Shown here in pieces: positions 41,951 to 51,335 of a stretch of 64,000 bases of DNA. The position numbers and the translations under genes were made by a program. Where the stretch lies: positions 4,836,001 through 4,900,000 of the forward strand of contig CP152408.1 in the NCBI GenBank assembly GCA_038961845.1, given 5' to 3'. The notes under the pieces were generated by a model. It worked only from the letters and a program-made list of their open reading frames with translations, had not been told where the DNA came from and did not search any database. Source of the stretch: Xylophilus sp. GW821-FHT01B05 (GTDB taxonomy: Bacteria; Pseudomonadota; Gammaproteobacteria; Burkholderiales; Burkholderiaceae_C). Every line of letters starts with the position of its first letter. The stretch's first letter is position 1.

Positions 41951-42211
41951 TCATGGCGCAGCTATGCGGCCAGCCTGCGCCAGCCCGGCCTCGGTCAGCC
42001 GCACCATCCAGCGCTCGCCCACGTGTTCCACCTGCACCCAGCCGGGCCCGGCCTGCCCGCCAATGCGCGCACTGCCCATGAGCGAGAGCTGGCGCATCAC
42101 CGTGCTGGCCTCCAGTTGCAGGCGCTTGCCCAGGCGCGGCAGGGACACGGCACCGGCGCCCTCTTCTGCCAGCGCCTGCAGGATGGCAACAGCCAGCGGC
42201 GGCGTGCTCAC
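41951..42211 (-). CDS. Small winged-helix-like protein in the fdh cluster
   Basis: 86 residues. The sequence predicts one winged-helix unit: ILQALAEEGAGAVSLPRLGK, RLQLEASTVMRQLSLM as recognition-helix region, then a wing (VQVEHVGERWMVRLTEAGLA). It resembles MarR/ArsR half-domains, but no ligand or metal motif is seen. Its ATG overlaps the end of the upstream fdhF-like gene by 4 nt, and fdhD follows 7 nt later, so its stoichiometry is tied to enzyme synthesis. It could be a local regulator or a maturation factor; function unknown. Confidence 0.8.
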   Translation of the reverse strand: MSTPPLAVAILQALAEEGAGAVSLPRLGKRLQLEASTVMRQLSLMGSARIGGQAGPGWVQVEHVGERWMVRLTEAGLAQAGRIAAP

Positions 42212-44535
42212 ACGACGGCTTGCGCCAGAGCGGCGCTGTGCGCAGGCGTGCTGGCAGCATGCGGCACCAGCACCACCGGGATCGATTTGGAGGTAGGCGT
42301 GCCGGCGTTGAGCGCCACCGACTCCAGCGGCACCAGCGGATTGGTCTCGGGGTAGTAGGCCGCCAGGCAGCCGCGCGGGATGTCGTATTGCACCAGCTTG
42401 AAGCGGTCGGCATGGCGCTCCTGGCCATCGTCCCAGACCGTGCGGATGTCGACCCAGTCGCCATTCTTCAGGCCCAGCGCGTGGATGTCTTCGGCGTGGA
42501 TGAAGACCACGCGGCGCTGGCCGAACACGCCGCGGTAGCGGTCGTCGTGGCCGTAGATGGTGGTGTTGTACTGGTCGTGCGAACGGGTGGAGAGCAGGTT
42601 GAACACCTGCGTGTCGCGCAGCCGCGCCCGGGCGCGGTGCACCGGCGTGTCCAGCGGCACCGGGTGCACGAAGAACTCAGCGCGCTGCGAGGCGGTGTTC
42701 CAGATGCGTTCGCTGGCGGTATTGCGCAGGCGAAAGCCGCCCGGGTGCGCGATGCGGTGGTTGAAGTCCTTGAAGTCGGGGAACACGGCTTCGATCAGGT
42801 CGCGGATGCGGGCGTAGTCCTCGATCAACCAGAGCCAGTTGATATTGCTGCGTGCGCCCAGCGTGGCATGCGCCAGCCGCGCGACGATGGCCGGCTCGGA
42901 CAGCAGCTCCTCCGACGCCGGCGGGTTGATGCCCACGGAGATGTGCACCATGCTCATGGAGTCTTCCACCGTCACGCCCTGCGGGCCGGCGGCCTGCATG
43001 TCGATCTCGGTGCGGCCCAGGCAGGGCAGGATCAGCGCCTCGCGGCCATGCACGATGTGGCTGCGGTTGAGCTTGGTGGTGACATGCACGGTCAGGTCGC
43101 AGCGGCGCAGCCCCTTCCAGGTCTCGAAGGTGTCGGGCGTGGCCGCGGCAAAGTTGCCGCCCAGCGCGAAGAACACCTTGCCACGGCCGTCGCGCATGGC
43201 GGCGATGGATTCCACCGTGTCCAGCCCATGCGCGCGCGGCGGCGTGAAACCAAACACCTCTTGCAGCTTGTCGAGCAGGGCGGCCGGCGGCTTCTCCCAG
43301 ATGCCCATGGTGCGGTCGCCCTGCACATTGCTGTGGCCGCGCACCGGGCACGGCCCGGCGCCCGGGCGGCCAATGTTGCCGCGCAGCAGCAGCAGGTCGG
43401 TGATCAGTTGGATGGTGGCCACCGAATGCGTGTGCTGGGTAATGCCCATGCCCCAGCAGGCGATCACGCTGCCGGCATTGCAGTAGACCTCGGCGGCCTC
43501 GCGGATCTGCGCCTGCGGCAGGCCGGACTCGGCCTCGATGCGCTCCCAGGATTCGGCGCGCAGGTCATCCAGCAGCGCCTCCAGGCCACGCGTGTGCTGG
43601 GCGATGAAGGCGCGGTCCAGCAGCTTGTCGCCGGCGTCCTCGCGCTCGACCAAGTGCTTCATCATGCCCTTGACCGCAGCCAGGTCGCCGCCCACCTTGA
43701 GCTGGAAGTAATGCGTGCTGATGGGCGTGGAGCCCATGGTCGCCATCTCGAACTTGTCTTGCGGATCGGCGAAGCGCTCGAGCCCGCGCTCGCGCAGCGG
43801 GTTGAAGCTGACGATCTTGGCGCCGCGCTTGTGCGCCTCGCGCAACTCACCCAGCATGCGCGGGTGGTTGGTGCCGGGGTTCTGGCCAAAGATGAAGATG
43901 GCGTCGGCGTGCTCGAAATCTTCCAGCGTCACCGTGCCCTTGCCAATGCCAATCTGCGGCCGCATGCCGCTGCCGCTGGGCTCGTGGCACATGTTGGAGC
44001 AGTCGGGGAAATTGTTGGTGCCGTACTCGCGCACGAACAGCTGGTACAAAAACGCCGCCTCGTTGCTGGCCCGGCCCGAGGTGTAGAAGATCGCCTGGTT
44101 CGGGTCCGGCAGCGCGTTCAGGTGGCGCGCAACCAGCGCAAAGGCGTCGTCCCAGCTGATGGGCACGTAGTGGTCGGTGGCCGCGTCATAGACCATGGGG
44201 TGCGTCAGGCGGCCCTGGTCTTCCAGCCAGAAGTCGCTCTGGCGCGCCAGCTCGGCCACGCTGTATTGCGCGAACAGCTCGGGCCCGGTGCGGCGCGCGG
44301 TGGCCTCGGCCGCCACGGCCTTGGCGCCGTTCTCGCAGAACTCGAAGGTGGATGCATGGTTGCGGTCCGGCCAGGCGCAGCCCGGGCAGTCAAAACCATC
44401 TGGCTGGTTGGCCGACAGCAGCGTGCGTGCCCCCTTGATCGGGATGTCTTGCTGCTTCAGGTGCCGGCCCACCGAGCGCAATGCGCCCCAGCCGCCAGCC
44501 GGGCCTTTGTAGATTTCGATTTTTTGTTCGCTCAT
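42208..44535 (-). CDS. FdhF/YdeP family molybdopterin oxidoreductase (formate dehydrogenase-like alpha subunit)
   Basis: 775 residues from the ATG at 44535, preceded by CCAGGAGACTGCG. It is a bis-MGD oxidoreductase of the YdeP type. N-terminal cysteines Cys50, Cys53 and Cys67 (DCPGCAWPDR, FEFCENGAK) could bind an iron-sulfur cluster. The active-site loop NMCHEPSG (Cys183) replaces the selenocysteine loop of FdhH. Further blocks: FGQNPGTNHPRMLGELREAH, CWGMGITQHTHSVATIQLIT, GRPGAGPCPVRGHSNVQGDR, and a C-terminal domain ending with LLSTRSHDQYNTTIYGHDDR. No separate electron-transfer subunits are encoded nearby. The cluster with FdhD and an OFA carrier suggests formate or a related one/two-carbon acid as substrate. 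Confidence 0.93.
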   Translation of the reverse strand: MSEQKIEIYKGPAGGWGALRSVGRHLKQQDIPIKGARTLLSANQPDGFDCPGCAWPDRNHASTFEFCENGAKAVAAEATARRTGPELFAQYSVAELARQSDFWLEDQGRLTHPMVYDAATDHYVPISWDDAFALVARHLNALPDPNQAIFYTSGRASNEAAFLYQLFVREYGTNNFPDCSNMCHEPSGSGMRPQIGIGKGTVTLEDFEHADAIFIFGQNPGTNHPRMLGELREAHKRGAKIVSFNPLRERGLERFADPQDKFEMATMGSTPISTHYFQLKVGGDLAAVKGMMKHLVEREDAGDKLLDRAFIAQHTRGLEALLDDLRAESWERIEAESGLPQAQIREAAEVYCNAGSVIACWGMGITQHTHSVATIQLITDLLLLRGNIGRPGAGPCPVRGHSNVQGDRTMGIWEKPPAALLDKLQEVFGFTPPRAHGLDTVESIAAMRDGRGKVFFALGGNFAAATPDTFETWKGLRRCDLTVHVTTKLNRSHIVHGREALILPCLGRTEIDMQAAGPQGVTVEDSMSMVHISVGINPPASEELLSEPAIVARLAHATLGARSNINWLWLIEDYARIRDLIEAVFPDFKDFNHRIAHPGGFRLRNTASERIWNTASQRAEFFVHPVPLDTPVHRARARLRDTQVFNLLSTRSHDQYNTTIYGHDDRYRGVFGQRRVVFIHAEDIHALGLKNGDWVDIRTVWDDGQERHADRFKLVQYDIPRGCLAAYYPETNPLVPLESVALNAGTPTSKSIPVVLVPHAASTPAHSAALAQAVV

Positions 44536-44602
44536 CGCAGTCTCCTGGGCTTGCATTTGCGGATTGGACACCCGCCGGGCGGTGCCGTGCACGGCAGAAC
44601 CG

Positions 44603-46123
44603 CTATGCCGGGGTTTTGAAAGTGGCTGCAGCGTCGGCCAGCGCCGCCGCCTGCTCGCGCATGCGCAGGGCGGCGGCTGCGGCCTGCTCGACCAGCGCCG
44701 CGTTCTGCTGCGTCATTTGCTCGATACGCCCGACGCTCTGGTGGATATTGCCGATGCCACTGCTTTGCTGCCCGCTGGCAGCGGCAATTCCCTCTATCAG
44801 TCCGGTAACTTCGGCAATCGAGTGGGCAATTCCCTGCATTGAGCGGCGAGCATCATCCACCAGCCCGCCACCGGCGTCCACCCGCTCGACAGAGGCCGCG
44901 ATCAGGCCACGGATCTCACGCGCGGCGCTGGCCGAGCGCTGCGCCAGCGCCCGCACCTCGGCCGCCACCACGGCAAAGCCACGGCCCTGCTCGCCGGCAC
45001 GCGCGGCCTCTACCGCAGCGTTGAGCGCCAGGATGTTGGTCTGGAAGGCAATGCCGTCGATGATGCCGATGATGTCCTGGATGCGGTGCGCGCCCTCGCG
45101 GATTTCGCCCATGGTGACCACCACGCGCTCCACCGCAGTGCCGCTCTGGCCGGTGGCCTGCGACACCGCAGCCATCAGGCCGTTGACGCGCCGCGCATGC
45201 TCGGCGTTCTGCGCCACGGTTGCCGTCAGTTGCTCTAGCGCCGAGGCGGTGGCATTCACCTCGCCGGCCTGCTGCTCGGTACGTGCGGCCAGGTCGGTAT
45301 TGCCGGCGGCAATCTCGCGGGTCGACAGGCGCAGCCCCTCGGCGCCAAGCCGCACATGGCCTACCAGGCCCGCCAGGCCCACTCCAATGCCGTTGATGGC
45401 CTGCAGCATCTGGCCGATCTCGTCGCGCCGCGCCACGTGCATCTGGGTGGTGAGGTCGCCAGCGGCAATGCGCTGCGCTGCGCCACGGCCCTCGGCCACC
45501 GGGCGTGCAATGCCGCGCTGCGCCATGCCGTACACCAGCGCCGCCACCAGCAGCGGCAGCATGCAAAGGGCAATGTCCCAAGCGAGTGGCAAGCGTGGCA
45601 ACACCAGCCAGGCCAGGCCCCACAGCAGGTACTGCAGCGCCAGCGCCGACAGCGCCAGGCGCCCTGCCACGTTCAGCGCGGGGATCTCGCTGACATCCAG
45701 TCCGACATAAAGCACGCCCACCACCTGGCCCGAGGCATCGCGCACCGGGTCGTAGCGGGTCATGTTCTGGCGCCCGAACACGGTGGCGTAGCCGGCATAC
45801 GAACGCCCCGCCAGCAGAGCGCTGTAGCCAGGGTGGGAGCGGTCAAGCAGCGTGCCCACGGCACGCCCGCCGTCCTGCTTGCGCACCGACGTGGCGATGC
45901 GAAGGAAGTCGCTGCCCTGGCGGACGAACACCGTGGCGCGTACACCGGTCTGCGCGGTGAAGCGGTCGGCTACCGCGAAGTCGCCGTTGAGCAGCTTGCC
46001 GCCGCACAGCAGGGTCGGCGCCCCGGCCTGGGAAGCGCCCAGGCTGAAGGCGCCGGCATGCTCGGCCGCAAAGCGCTGCGCCGCTGCATTGATCCGACGC
46101 CGCAGGGAGCCGGGCAGCGGCAT
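44603..46123 (-). CDS. Methyl-accepting chemotaxis protein with N-terminal Cache-like sensor and mid-protein TM hairpin
   Basis: 506 residues from the ATG at 46123, 10 nt after the MFS stop; a GTG at 46156 would overlap the MFS gene and add 11 residues. Residues ~40-145 match a Cache3-Cache2-type sensor ([48 protein letters not shown]). Two TM helices follow (~155-175 and ~179-199), then HAMP (~200-255) and the signalling hairpin with [20 protein letters not shown]. No TM helix precedes the sensor, which would place it in the cytoplasm. It lies between the OFA carrier and the formate dehydrogenase-like gene, implying chemotaxis towards their substrate. Confidence 0.9.
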   Translation of the reverse strand: MPLPGSLRRRINAAAQRFAAEHAGAFSLGASQAGAPTLLCGGKLLNGDFAVADRFTAQTGVRATVFVRQGSDFLRIATSVRKQDGGRAVGTLLDRSHPGYSALLAGRSYAGYATVFGRQNMTRYDPVRDASGQVVGVLYVGLDVSEIPALNVAGRLALSALALQYLLWGLAWLVLPRLPLAWDIALCMLPLLVAALVYGMAQRGIARPVAEGRGAAQRIAAGDLTTQMHVARRDEIGQMLQAINGIGVGLAGLVGHVRLGAEGLRLSTREIAAGNTDLAARTEQQAGEVNATASALEQLTATVAQNAEHARRVNGLMAAVSQATGQSGTAVERVVVTMGEIREGAHRIQDIIGIIDGIAFQTNILALNAAVEAARAGEQGRGFAVVAAEVRALAQRSASAAREIRGLIAASVERVDAGGGLVDDARRSMQGIAHSIAEVTGLIEGIAAASGQQSSGIGNIHQSVGRIEQMTQQNAALVEQAAAAALRMREQAAALADAAATFKTPA

Positions 46124-46133
46124 ATGCAGCAAT

Positions 46134-47765
46134 TTACTGGAAGAACTTGGCAGCACTCACCAAGGTTCGATAAATGCCCCAGGCCAGCGGAATGCCCACG
46201 GCCAGCCAGGCCAGGGGCACCAACACCGGGCTGGTGCTGCCACCCACGCCAGAGCCGGCGCCGACTTCAGCGGCCGCCGATTTCTCGTGGGCCAGCTTCT
46301 TCTCGATGGCCAGTTCTTCTTCGGTCATGAACCACTTGTCGGCCAGCGGGCGCACCAGCAGGTTGGCGATCAGGCCGATCACCAGCATGCCGACCAGGAT
46401 GTACATGGTCTGGTTGTAGACCTGCTCGCGCGGCAGGCCCAGGCCCAGTTGGTACTCGCGCATGTAGTTGACGACCACCGGGCCCAGGATGCCGGCGGTG
46501 GCCCAGGCGGTCAGCAGGCGACCGTGGATGGCGCCGACAAACTGCGTGCCGAACAGGTCGGCCAGATAGGCGGGCACCGTGGCAAAGCCGCCACCGTACA
46601 TGGACAGGATGATGCAGAAGGCCGCCACGAACAGCAGCTTGCTGCCAGCCGCGGCCGAGCCGGGAATGCTGGCGTAGAGCAGGCCACCCAGCACGAAGAA
46701 GGCCACATAGGTCATCTTGCGGCCGAGCTTGTCAGACAGGCTGGCCCAGAAGAAACGGCCGCCAATGTTGAACAGTGACAGCAGCGCGGTGAAGCCGCCA
46801 GCCACCGCAGCAATGGCCGCCAGCTGGGTCTTGTCGAGTTCGCCGAACTTCTGCTGCACGCCAATCAGCGCGCCGCCAAACACCTCTTGCAGCATGGGCG
46901 AGGCCATGCCGATCACGCCAATGCCGGCGCTCACGTTCATGCACAGCACGATCCAGACCAGCCAGAACTGCGGAATGCCCCAGACCTTCTTCACGTGCAC
47001 GTGGCGCTGCGTGATCATGGCGCTGGCACTCGCAGGCGGCGGCGTCCAGCCGGCCGGCTTCCAGCCCGTGGCCGGCACGCGGTAGCCGAGTGCGCCGGCC
47101 ATCATGAAGACGAAATACACCAGCGCCATGACGACGAAGGTCTGCATCACGCCCACGTCGGTGGGGGTGGCGAAGGTTTTCATCAGGTCCACTGCCAGGG
47201 GCGAGCCGATCATCGCGCCGCCGCCAAAGCCCATGATGGCCATGCCGGTGGCCATGCCGCGCCGGTCCGGGAACCACTTGATCAGTGTCGAGACGGGCGA
47301 GATATAGCCCAACCCCAGCCCGATGCCGCCGATCACGCCCGAGCCCAAAATCATCAGCCAGAACTGGTGCAGGTGAATGCCCAGCGCCGACAGCAGCATG
47401 CCGCCACACCAGCACACGGCCGACACTACGCCAGCCTTGCGCGGGCCGGCGCGCTCGAGCCAGCCGCCCCAGATCGCGGCCGAGCAGCCCAGGAACACGA
47501 AGAACAAGGTGTACATCCAGCCCAGCGTGGCAATGCGCCAGTCACAGCCGGAGGCGAACAGTTCGGCAAAGAAGCTCATGTCCTTGGCACAGGCCTGCGC
47601 GCCGGTGCCGGCCGTGGACAAGGCCTTGGACAAAGGCAGCCAGAACACCGAGAAGCCATAGGCCATGCCGATGCACAGGTGAATGGCCAGCGCTGCGGGG
47701 GGAACCAGCCACCGGTTGAAGCCGGGGCCGGCTATGGTGCGTTCCTTGTCCAGAAAACCGGGCAT
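46134..47765 (-). CDS. MFS transporter, oxalate/formate antiporter (OFA) family
   Basis: 543 residues, about 12 TM helices with the OFA pattern: [20 protein letters not shown] in TM1, [60 protein letters not shown], and a C-terminal half starting near [20 protein letters not shown]. The central loop is long and the C-terminus has a basic/acidic stretch before a last hydrophobic segment ([20 protein letters not shown]). OFA proteins exchange or symport small carboxylates such as oxalate and formate. It sits between LysR and the chemoreceptor and probably supplies substrate to the formate dehydrogenase-like enzyme. Confidence 0.93.
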   Translation of the reverse strand: MPGFLDKERTIAGPGFNRWLVPPAALAIHLCIGMAYGFSVFWLPLSKALSTAGTGAQACAKDMSFFAELFASGCDWRIATLGWMYTLFFVFLGCSAAIWGGWLERAGPRKAGVVSAVCWCGGMLLSALGIHLHQFWLMILGSGVIGGIGLGLGYISPVSTLIKWFPDRRGMATGMAIMGFGGGAMIGSPLAVDLMKTFATPTDVGVMQTFVVMALVYFVFMMAGALGYRVPATGWKPAGWTPPPASASAMITQRHVHVKKVWGIPQFWLVWIVLCMNVSAGIGVIGMASPMLQEVFGGALIGVQQKFGELDKTQLAAIAAVAGGFTALLSLFNIGGRFFWASLSDKLGRKMTYVAFFVLGGLLYASIPGSAAAGSKLLFVAAFCIILSMYGGGFATVPAYLADLFGTQFVGAIHGRLLTAWATAGILGPVVVNYMREYQLGLGLPREQVYNQTMYILVGMLVIGLIANLLVRPLADKWFMTEEELAIEKKLAHEKSAAAEVGAGSGVGGSTSPVLVPLAWLAVGIPLAWGIYRTLVSAAKFFQ

Positions 47766-47859
47766 GCATCTCTCCTCTGTGAGTGGCGAGCCTGGACATC
47801 CAGGCCCTTATTTGTAGAGCGCGCGAGTGTGCTGTTACTAACTGATGCAGGTCAAATTC

Positions 47860-47879
47860 AATTGCCATATTGGGCAATT
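47860..47879. promoter_or_regulatory. Candidate LysR-type operator upstream of the OFA transporter
   Basis: AATTGCC (47860-47866) and GGCAATT (47873-47879) form a perfect 7-bp inverted repeat with a 6-bp spacer, 95-114 nt upstream of the transporter start and just beyond the neighbouring LysR terminator. LysR-type sites often have this spacing and position. Confidence 0.55.
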
Positions 47880-47881
47880 CG

Positions 47882-47907
47882 AAAACTAAATGAGGCTTTG
47901 CCTCATT
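47882..47907 (-). terminator. Rho-independent terminator of the LysR gene
   Basis: On the minus strand AATGAGGC and GCCTCATT (47889-47907) form a perfect 8-bp stem with a 3-nt loop, followed by TAGTTTTC. It begins 7 nt after the LysR stop, separating the regulator from the transporter operon. Confidence 0.75.
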
Positions 47908-47913
47908 CCTGAC

Positions 47914-48858
47914 TCAATCGTCGAAGTCGCCGGTGTGGGCCGCCACGCGCTGCAGCCAGTCGGCCTCGCGGGCCAAGGCCAGGGCCGCATCCAGCGCGCG
48001 CGAAGGCCGCGCCCCCGCCTGCAGGATGAAGCCGACCGGCGTATGCACCTCCGGGTGTATCAGCGGCAGCGCCTCCAGCGTGCCGTAGCCGCGCACCGCA
48101 TCCACCAGCGCGCCGGGCAGGATGCTGCAGACCTCGCCCACCACCACGCTCAACACCAGGGCCAGGATGGAGTTGGTCTCGATCGCCGGCTTGACCTGCG
48201 CGCCGGCCATGGCCAGGGCGCTGTCGATGATGGTGCGGTTGTGCATTTCCTCGGTCAGCAGGCACAACGGGTGCTGCGATGCCTCTTTCCAGGACACCGC
48301 CGGGCCCAGGGCCATGCGCGCCGGCGCAGCCAGCGCGGCACGGCGCACCAGGTAGTAGCGCTCGGTGTACTGCGGCAGCGCCGTCAGCCGCAGGCCGCGC
48401 TCGCCCAGGCGGTCGGTGTAGCCCAGGCCGATGTCGAGCGACAGCGCATCCAGGTCCATCTCGATCTCGGGCGAGCTCATGGAGCGCACCACCGGCAGGA
48501 TGCCCGGGTGGCGCGCCTGCAACAGTGCGGCAAAGCGTGCCACCACCGGCACCGCGGTTGGCACGGCGCCGATGCGCAGGGTGCCACGCGGGCGGTCTGC
48601 GCCGCTGTGCAGCTCGTCTTGCAGCAAGGTGTGCTCGCGCAGCATGCGCTGGGCGGTGGACAGCACGCGCTCGCCTTCGTGGGTCAGGCCGGCATAGGCA
48701 CGGCCCCGCTGCACGATGACCACGCCAAACTCCTGCTCCAGCGCGCGCAAGGCGTTGGACAGCGCCGGCTGCGTGATGTGGCAGGCCTGCGCCGCGCGGC
48801 CGAAGTGGCGGTGCTCGTTGAGCGCCACCAGGTAGCGCATGGAAGCCAGCAGATTCAC
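47914..48858 (-). CDS. LysR family transcriptional regulator of the formate/oxalate cluster
   Basis: 314 residues from a GTG at 48858, chosen because the protein then opens MNLLASMRYLVALNEHRHFG, the normal LysR beginning; the next Met is inside the first helix. Recognition region: RAAQACHITQPALSNALRAL. The effector domain starts near residue 90 (GTLRIGAVPTAVPVVARFAA). It lies 16 nt after apbC and is followed by its own terminator, then the OFA carrier operon in the same direction. It most likely controls that operon through the palindrome at 47860-47879. Confidence 0.92.
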   Translation of the reverse strand: MNLLASMRYLVALNEHRHFGRAAQACHITQPALSNALRALEQEFGVVIVQRGRAYAGLTHEGERVLSTAQRMLREHTLLQDELHSGADRPRGTLRIGAVPTAVPVVARFAALLQARHPGILPVVRSMSSPEIEMDLDALSLDIGLGYTDRLGERGLRLTALPQYTERYYLVRRAALAAPARMALGPAVSWKEASQHPLCLLTEEMHNRTIIDSALAMAGAQVKPAIETNSILALVLSVVVGEVCSILPGALVDAVRGYGTLEALPLIHPEVHTPVGFILQAGARPSRALDAALALAREADWLQRVAAHTGDFDD

Positions 48859-48874
48859 GTTGCGGCTGCAGGCA

Positions 48875-49972
48875 TCACGTGTTCTGGCTGACCGTGATCG
48901 TCGGGAAGCGGCTGGAGAAGTCCTTGGTGCGGCCGGCCAACGCCACCGCCACGCGCTGGGCAATGTCGCGGTAGAGCGCCGCATGCGGGCCCTCGGGCGC
49001 GGCGGCCACGGTGGGTGTGCCGCCGTCGGCCTGCAGGCGGATGTCCAGCGCCAGCGGCAGTGCGCCCAGGTAGTCCATGCCGTACTCGGTGGCCAGGCGC
49101 TGGCCGCCGCCCTCGCCAAAGATGTGCTCTGCATGCCCGCACTGGCTGCAGATGTGCACCGCCATGTTCTCCACCAGGCCCAGCAGCGGCACGCCCACTT
49201 TCTCGAACATCTTCACGCCCTTCTTGGCGTCGATCAGCGCAATGTCCTGCGGCGTGGTGACGATCACGGCGCCGGCAATCGGCACGCGCTGGCTCAGCGT
49301 GAGCTGGATGTCGCCGGTGCCGGGCGGCATGTCGACCACCAGGTAGTCCAGGCCCTTCCAGTTGGTCTGGCGCAGCAGTTGCTCCAGCGCCTGCGTGGCC
49401 ATGGGGCCGCGCCAGATCATGGCCTGGTCGGGCTCGACCAGAAAACCGATGGACATCACCTGGATGCCATGGGCCACCAGGGGTTCCATGGTCTTGCCGT
49501 CGGTGCTGGCGGGCTTTTGCCCGGCAATGCCCATCATGGTCGGCACGCTGGGGCCGTAGATGTCGGCATCGAGCAAGCCGACGGTCGCCCCTTCAGCCGC
49601 CAGCGCCAGCGCCAGGTTGGCCGCCGTGGTGCTCTTGCCCACGCCGCCCTTGCCCGAGGCCACGGCGACGATGTTCTTTACCTCGGGCATGGGCTGCAGG
49701 CCGCGCTGCACCGAGTGGGCGACGATGCGGGTGGTGATTGCCACCTCTACCGCCTGCACGCCCGGCACCTGGCGCGCCGCCGCCGTGAGCGCCTCGCGCA
49801 GCGCCGCGTGGCGGCTGGCGGCCGGATAGCCCAGCTCCACGCCGAAGCGCACGTTGCCTTGCCCGTCCACCGCCAGGTCGCGCAAAGCGCGGGTAGAGAC
49901 GAAATCCTTGCCGGTCACGGAATCCACGACCGTCGCCAATGCGCCCAAGAGCGCCTGTTCTGTAGCTGCCAT
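48875..49972 (-). CDS. apbC: Iron-sulfur cluster carrier protein ApbC/Mrp
   Basis: 365 residues from the ATG at 49972; longer starts add a non-conserved stretch. N-terminal MIP18/DUF59-like domain (residues ~1-85, FVSTRALRDLAVDGQGNVRF) and a P-loop ATPase of the Mrp/NBP35 class: deviant Walker A VASGKGGVGKSTTAANLALA (~103-122), switch LLDADIYGPSVPTMMG, Walker B VVDMPPGTGDIQLTL. The CxxC for the shared cluster is in HICSQCGHAE. It delivers Fe-S clusters to apoproteins, which could include the nearby FdhF-like enzyme (inference). Divergent from the patatin gene. Confidence 0.95.
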   Translation of the reverse strand: MAATEQALLGALATVVDSVTGKDFVSTRALRDLAVDGQGNVRFGVELGYPAASRHAALREALTAAARQVPGVQAVEVAITTRIVAHSVQRGLQPMPEVKNIVAVASGKGGVGKSTTAANLALALAAEGATVGLLDADIYGPSVPTMMGIAGQKPASTDGKTMEPLVAHGIQVMSIGFLVEPDQAMIWRGPMATQALEQLLRQTNWKGLDYLVVDMPPGTGDIQLTLSQRVPIAGAVIVTTPQDIALIDAKKGVKMFEKVGVPLLGLVENMAVHICSQCGHAEHIFGEGGGQRLATEYGMDYLGALPLALDIRLQADGGTPTVAAAPEGPHAALYRDIAQRVAVALAGRTKDFSSRFPTITVSQNT

Positions 49973-50034
49973 ACGTACTTTCCTGATATGCGGTGAGTCT
50001 AGCGAAGCCATTCATCAACCAATAATCGCCCTCT

Positions 50035-51279
50035 ATGTTCCGCTCCGCCAAAGTCCCCGCCGCCCCCGCCGTGCCCCTCACCGGCCTGCTGCTCACGGGC
50101 GGCGGCGCCCGTGCCGCCTACCAGGTCGGGGTACTGGAAGCCATTGCCGACCTGCGGCTGGCAGCCGGCGCCCAGCGGCAGGGCAATCCGTTTCCGATCA
50201 TTGCCGGCACCTCGGCCGGCGCCATCAACGCATCCGCCCTGGCCTGCGGCGCCGATGACTTCGACGGCACGGTGCGGCGCGTGGCGCAGGTCTGGCGCAA
50301 CATCCAGACCGAGCAGGTCTACCGCGCCGATGCCCTCAGCATGCTGCGCAGCGGCGCGCGCTGGCTCAGCCTGCTGTCCTTGGGCTGGGCGCTGACGCGC
50401 TGGCGCCGGCTGCGGCCGCGCTCGTTGCTGGACAACAAGCCGCTGGAGGGGCTGCTGACCACCTTGGTCCCGCTGGTACGCCTGCCACGGCTGATCCGCC
50501 AGGGGCACTTGCATGCGCTGGCCGTGACCGCCTCCAGCTACAGCTCGGGCGAGCACGTGACCTTCTTCGAGGCCGGCCGCCGCACCGAGCCCTGGGTGCG
50601 CTCACAGCGCATGGCCGTGCGCGATCGCATCACCACGGCGCACCTGCTGGCTTCCTCGGCGATTCCCTTCGTCTTCCCGGCGACGCCGCTGGAGTTCGAC
50701 AACCGGCTCGAATACTTCGGCGACGGCTCGATGCGCCAATCAGCCCCCATCGCGCCGGCCATCCACCTGGGCGCCGAACGCATCCTGGTGATTGGCGCCG
50801 GGCGCTCGCTTGAGCCGCGCGCCCCGGCCGTGCTCCACACGACGGCCAGCTACCCCACGCTGGCGCAGATCGCCGGCCATGCGCTGTCCAGCATCTTCCT
50901 GGATGCGCTGCCGGTGGACGTGGAGCGGGTGCAGCGCATCAACCAGACGCTGGCCCTGATACCGGCCAAGGCGCTGCACGCCAGCAAGCTGCGCCCCATC
51001 GAGCTGCTGGAGATCTCACCCTCCGAGCGCCTGGACGGGGTGGCGGCGCGCCACGTGCAGGCGCTGCCGCCAGCCGTGCGCAGCCTGCTCGCCGGGCTGG
51101 GCGTGGCCCCGCACGGGACCGATGCGCGCAGCGCCGCGCTGGCGAGCTACCTGCTGTTTGAGGCCGGCTACACGCGCGAGCTGATGGCCCTGGGCCGGGC
51201 CGACGCGCTGCGCCAGCGTGCCGAGATCTGCCAATTCTTCGGCTGGGATGCCTCTTTGGTGCGGCAGGTGGCGCCGTAA
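50035..51279 (+). CDS. Patatin-like phospholipase family protein
   Basis: 414 residues. Patatin fold with all key elements: oxyanion loop [16 protein letters not shown] (Gly22-24), nucleophile Ser60 in [13 protein letters not shown], and the dyad Asp230 in [10 protein letters not shown]. Expected to be a serine lipid acyl hydrolase acting at the membrane; no signal peptide is visible. The C-terminal ~130 residues are helical and include a DUF3336-like or species-specific tail. It lies between divergent apbC and downstream metG (56-nt gap), with no obvious functional tie to either. Confidence 0.93.
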   Translation: MFRSAKVPAAPAVPLTGLLLTGGGARAAYQVGVLEAIADLRLAAGAQRQGNPFPIIAGTSAGAINASALACGADDFDGTVRRVAQVWRNIQTEQVYRADALSMLRSGARWLSLLSLGWALTRWRRLRPRSLLDNKPLEGLLTTLVPLVRLPRLIRQGHLHALAVTASSYSSGEHVTFFEAGRRTEPWVRSQRMAVRDRITTAHLLASSAIPFVFPATPLEFDNRLEYFGDGSMRQSAPIAPAIHLGAERILVIGAGRSLEPRAPAVLHTTASYPTLAQIAGHALSSIFLDALPVDVERVQRINQTLALIPAKALHASKLRPIELLEISPSERLDGVAARHVQALPPAVRSLLAGLGVAPHGTDARSAALASYLLFEAGYTRELMALGRADALRQRAEICQFFGWDASLVRQVAP

Positions 51280-51335
51280 AATCCCAGGTTCGCCCACCCG
51301 CGGCGACTGACCGATTGCCGAAAGCCCGCCCTCCG

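Noticed and set aside
42220..44619. Nearly 800-codon antisense frame opposite the FdhF/YdeP-type gene
   Set aside because: A high-GC shadow: rich in Ala/Gly/His/Arg/Gln with no domain features, whereas the other strand encodes a clear molybdoenzyme.
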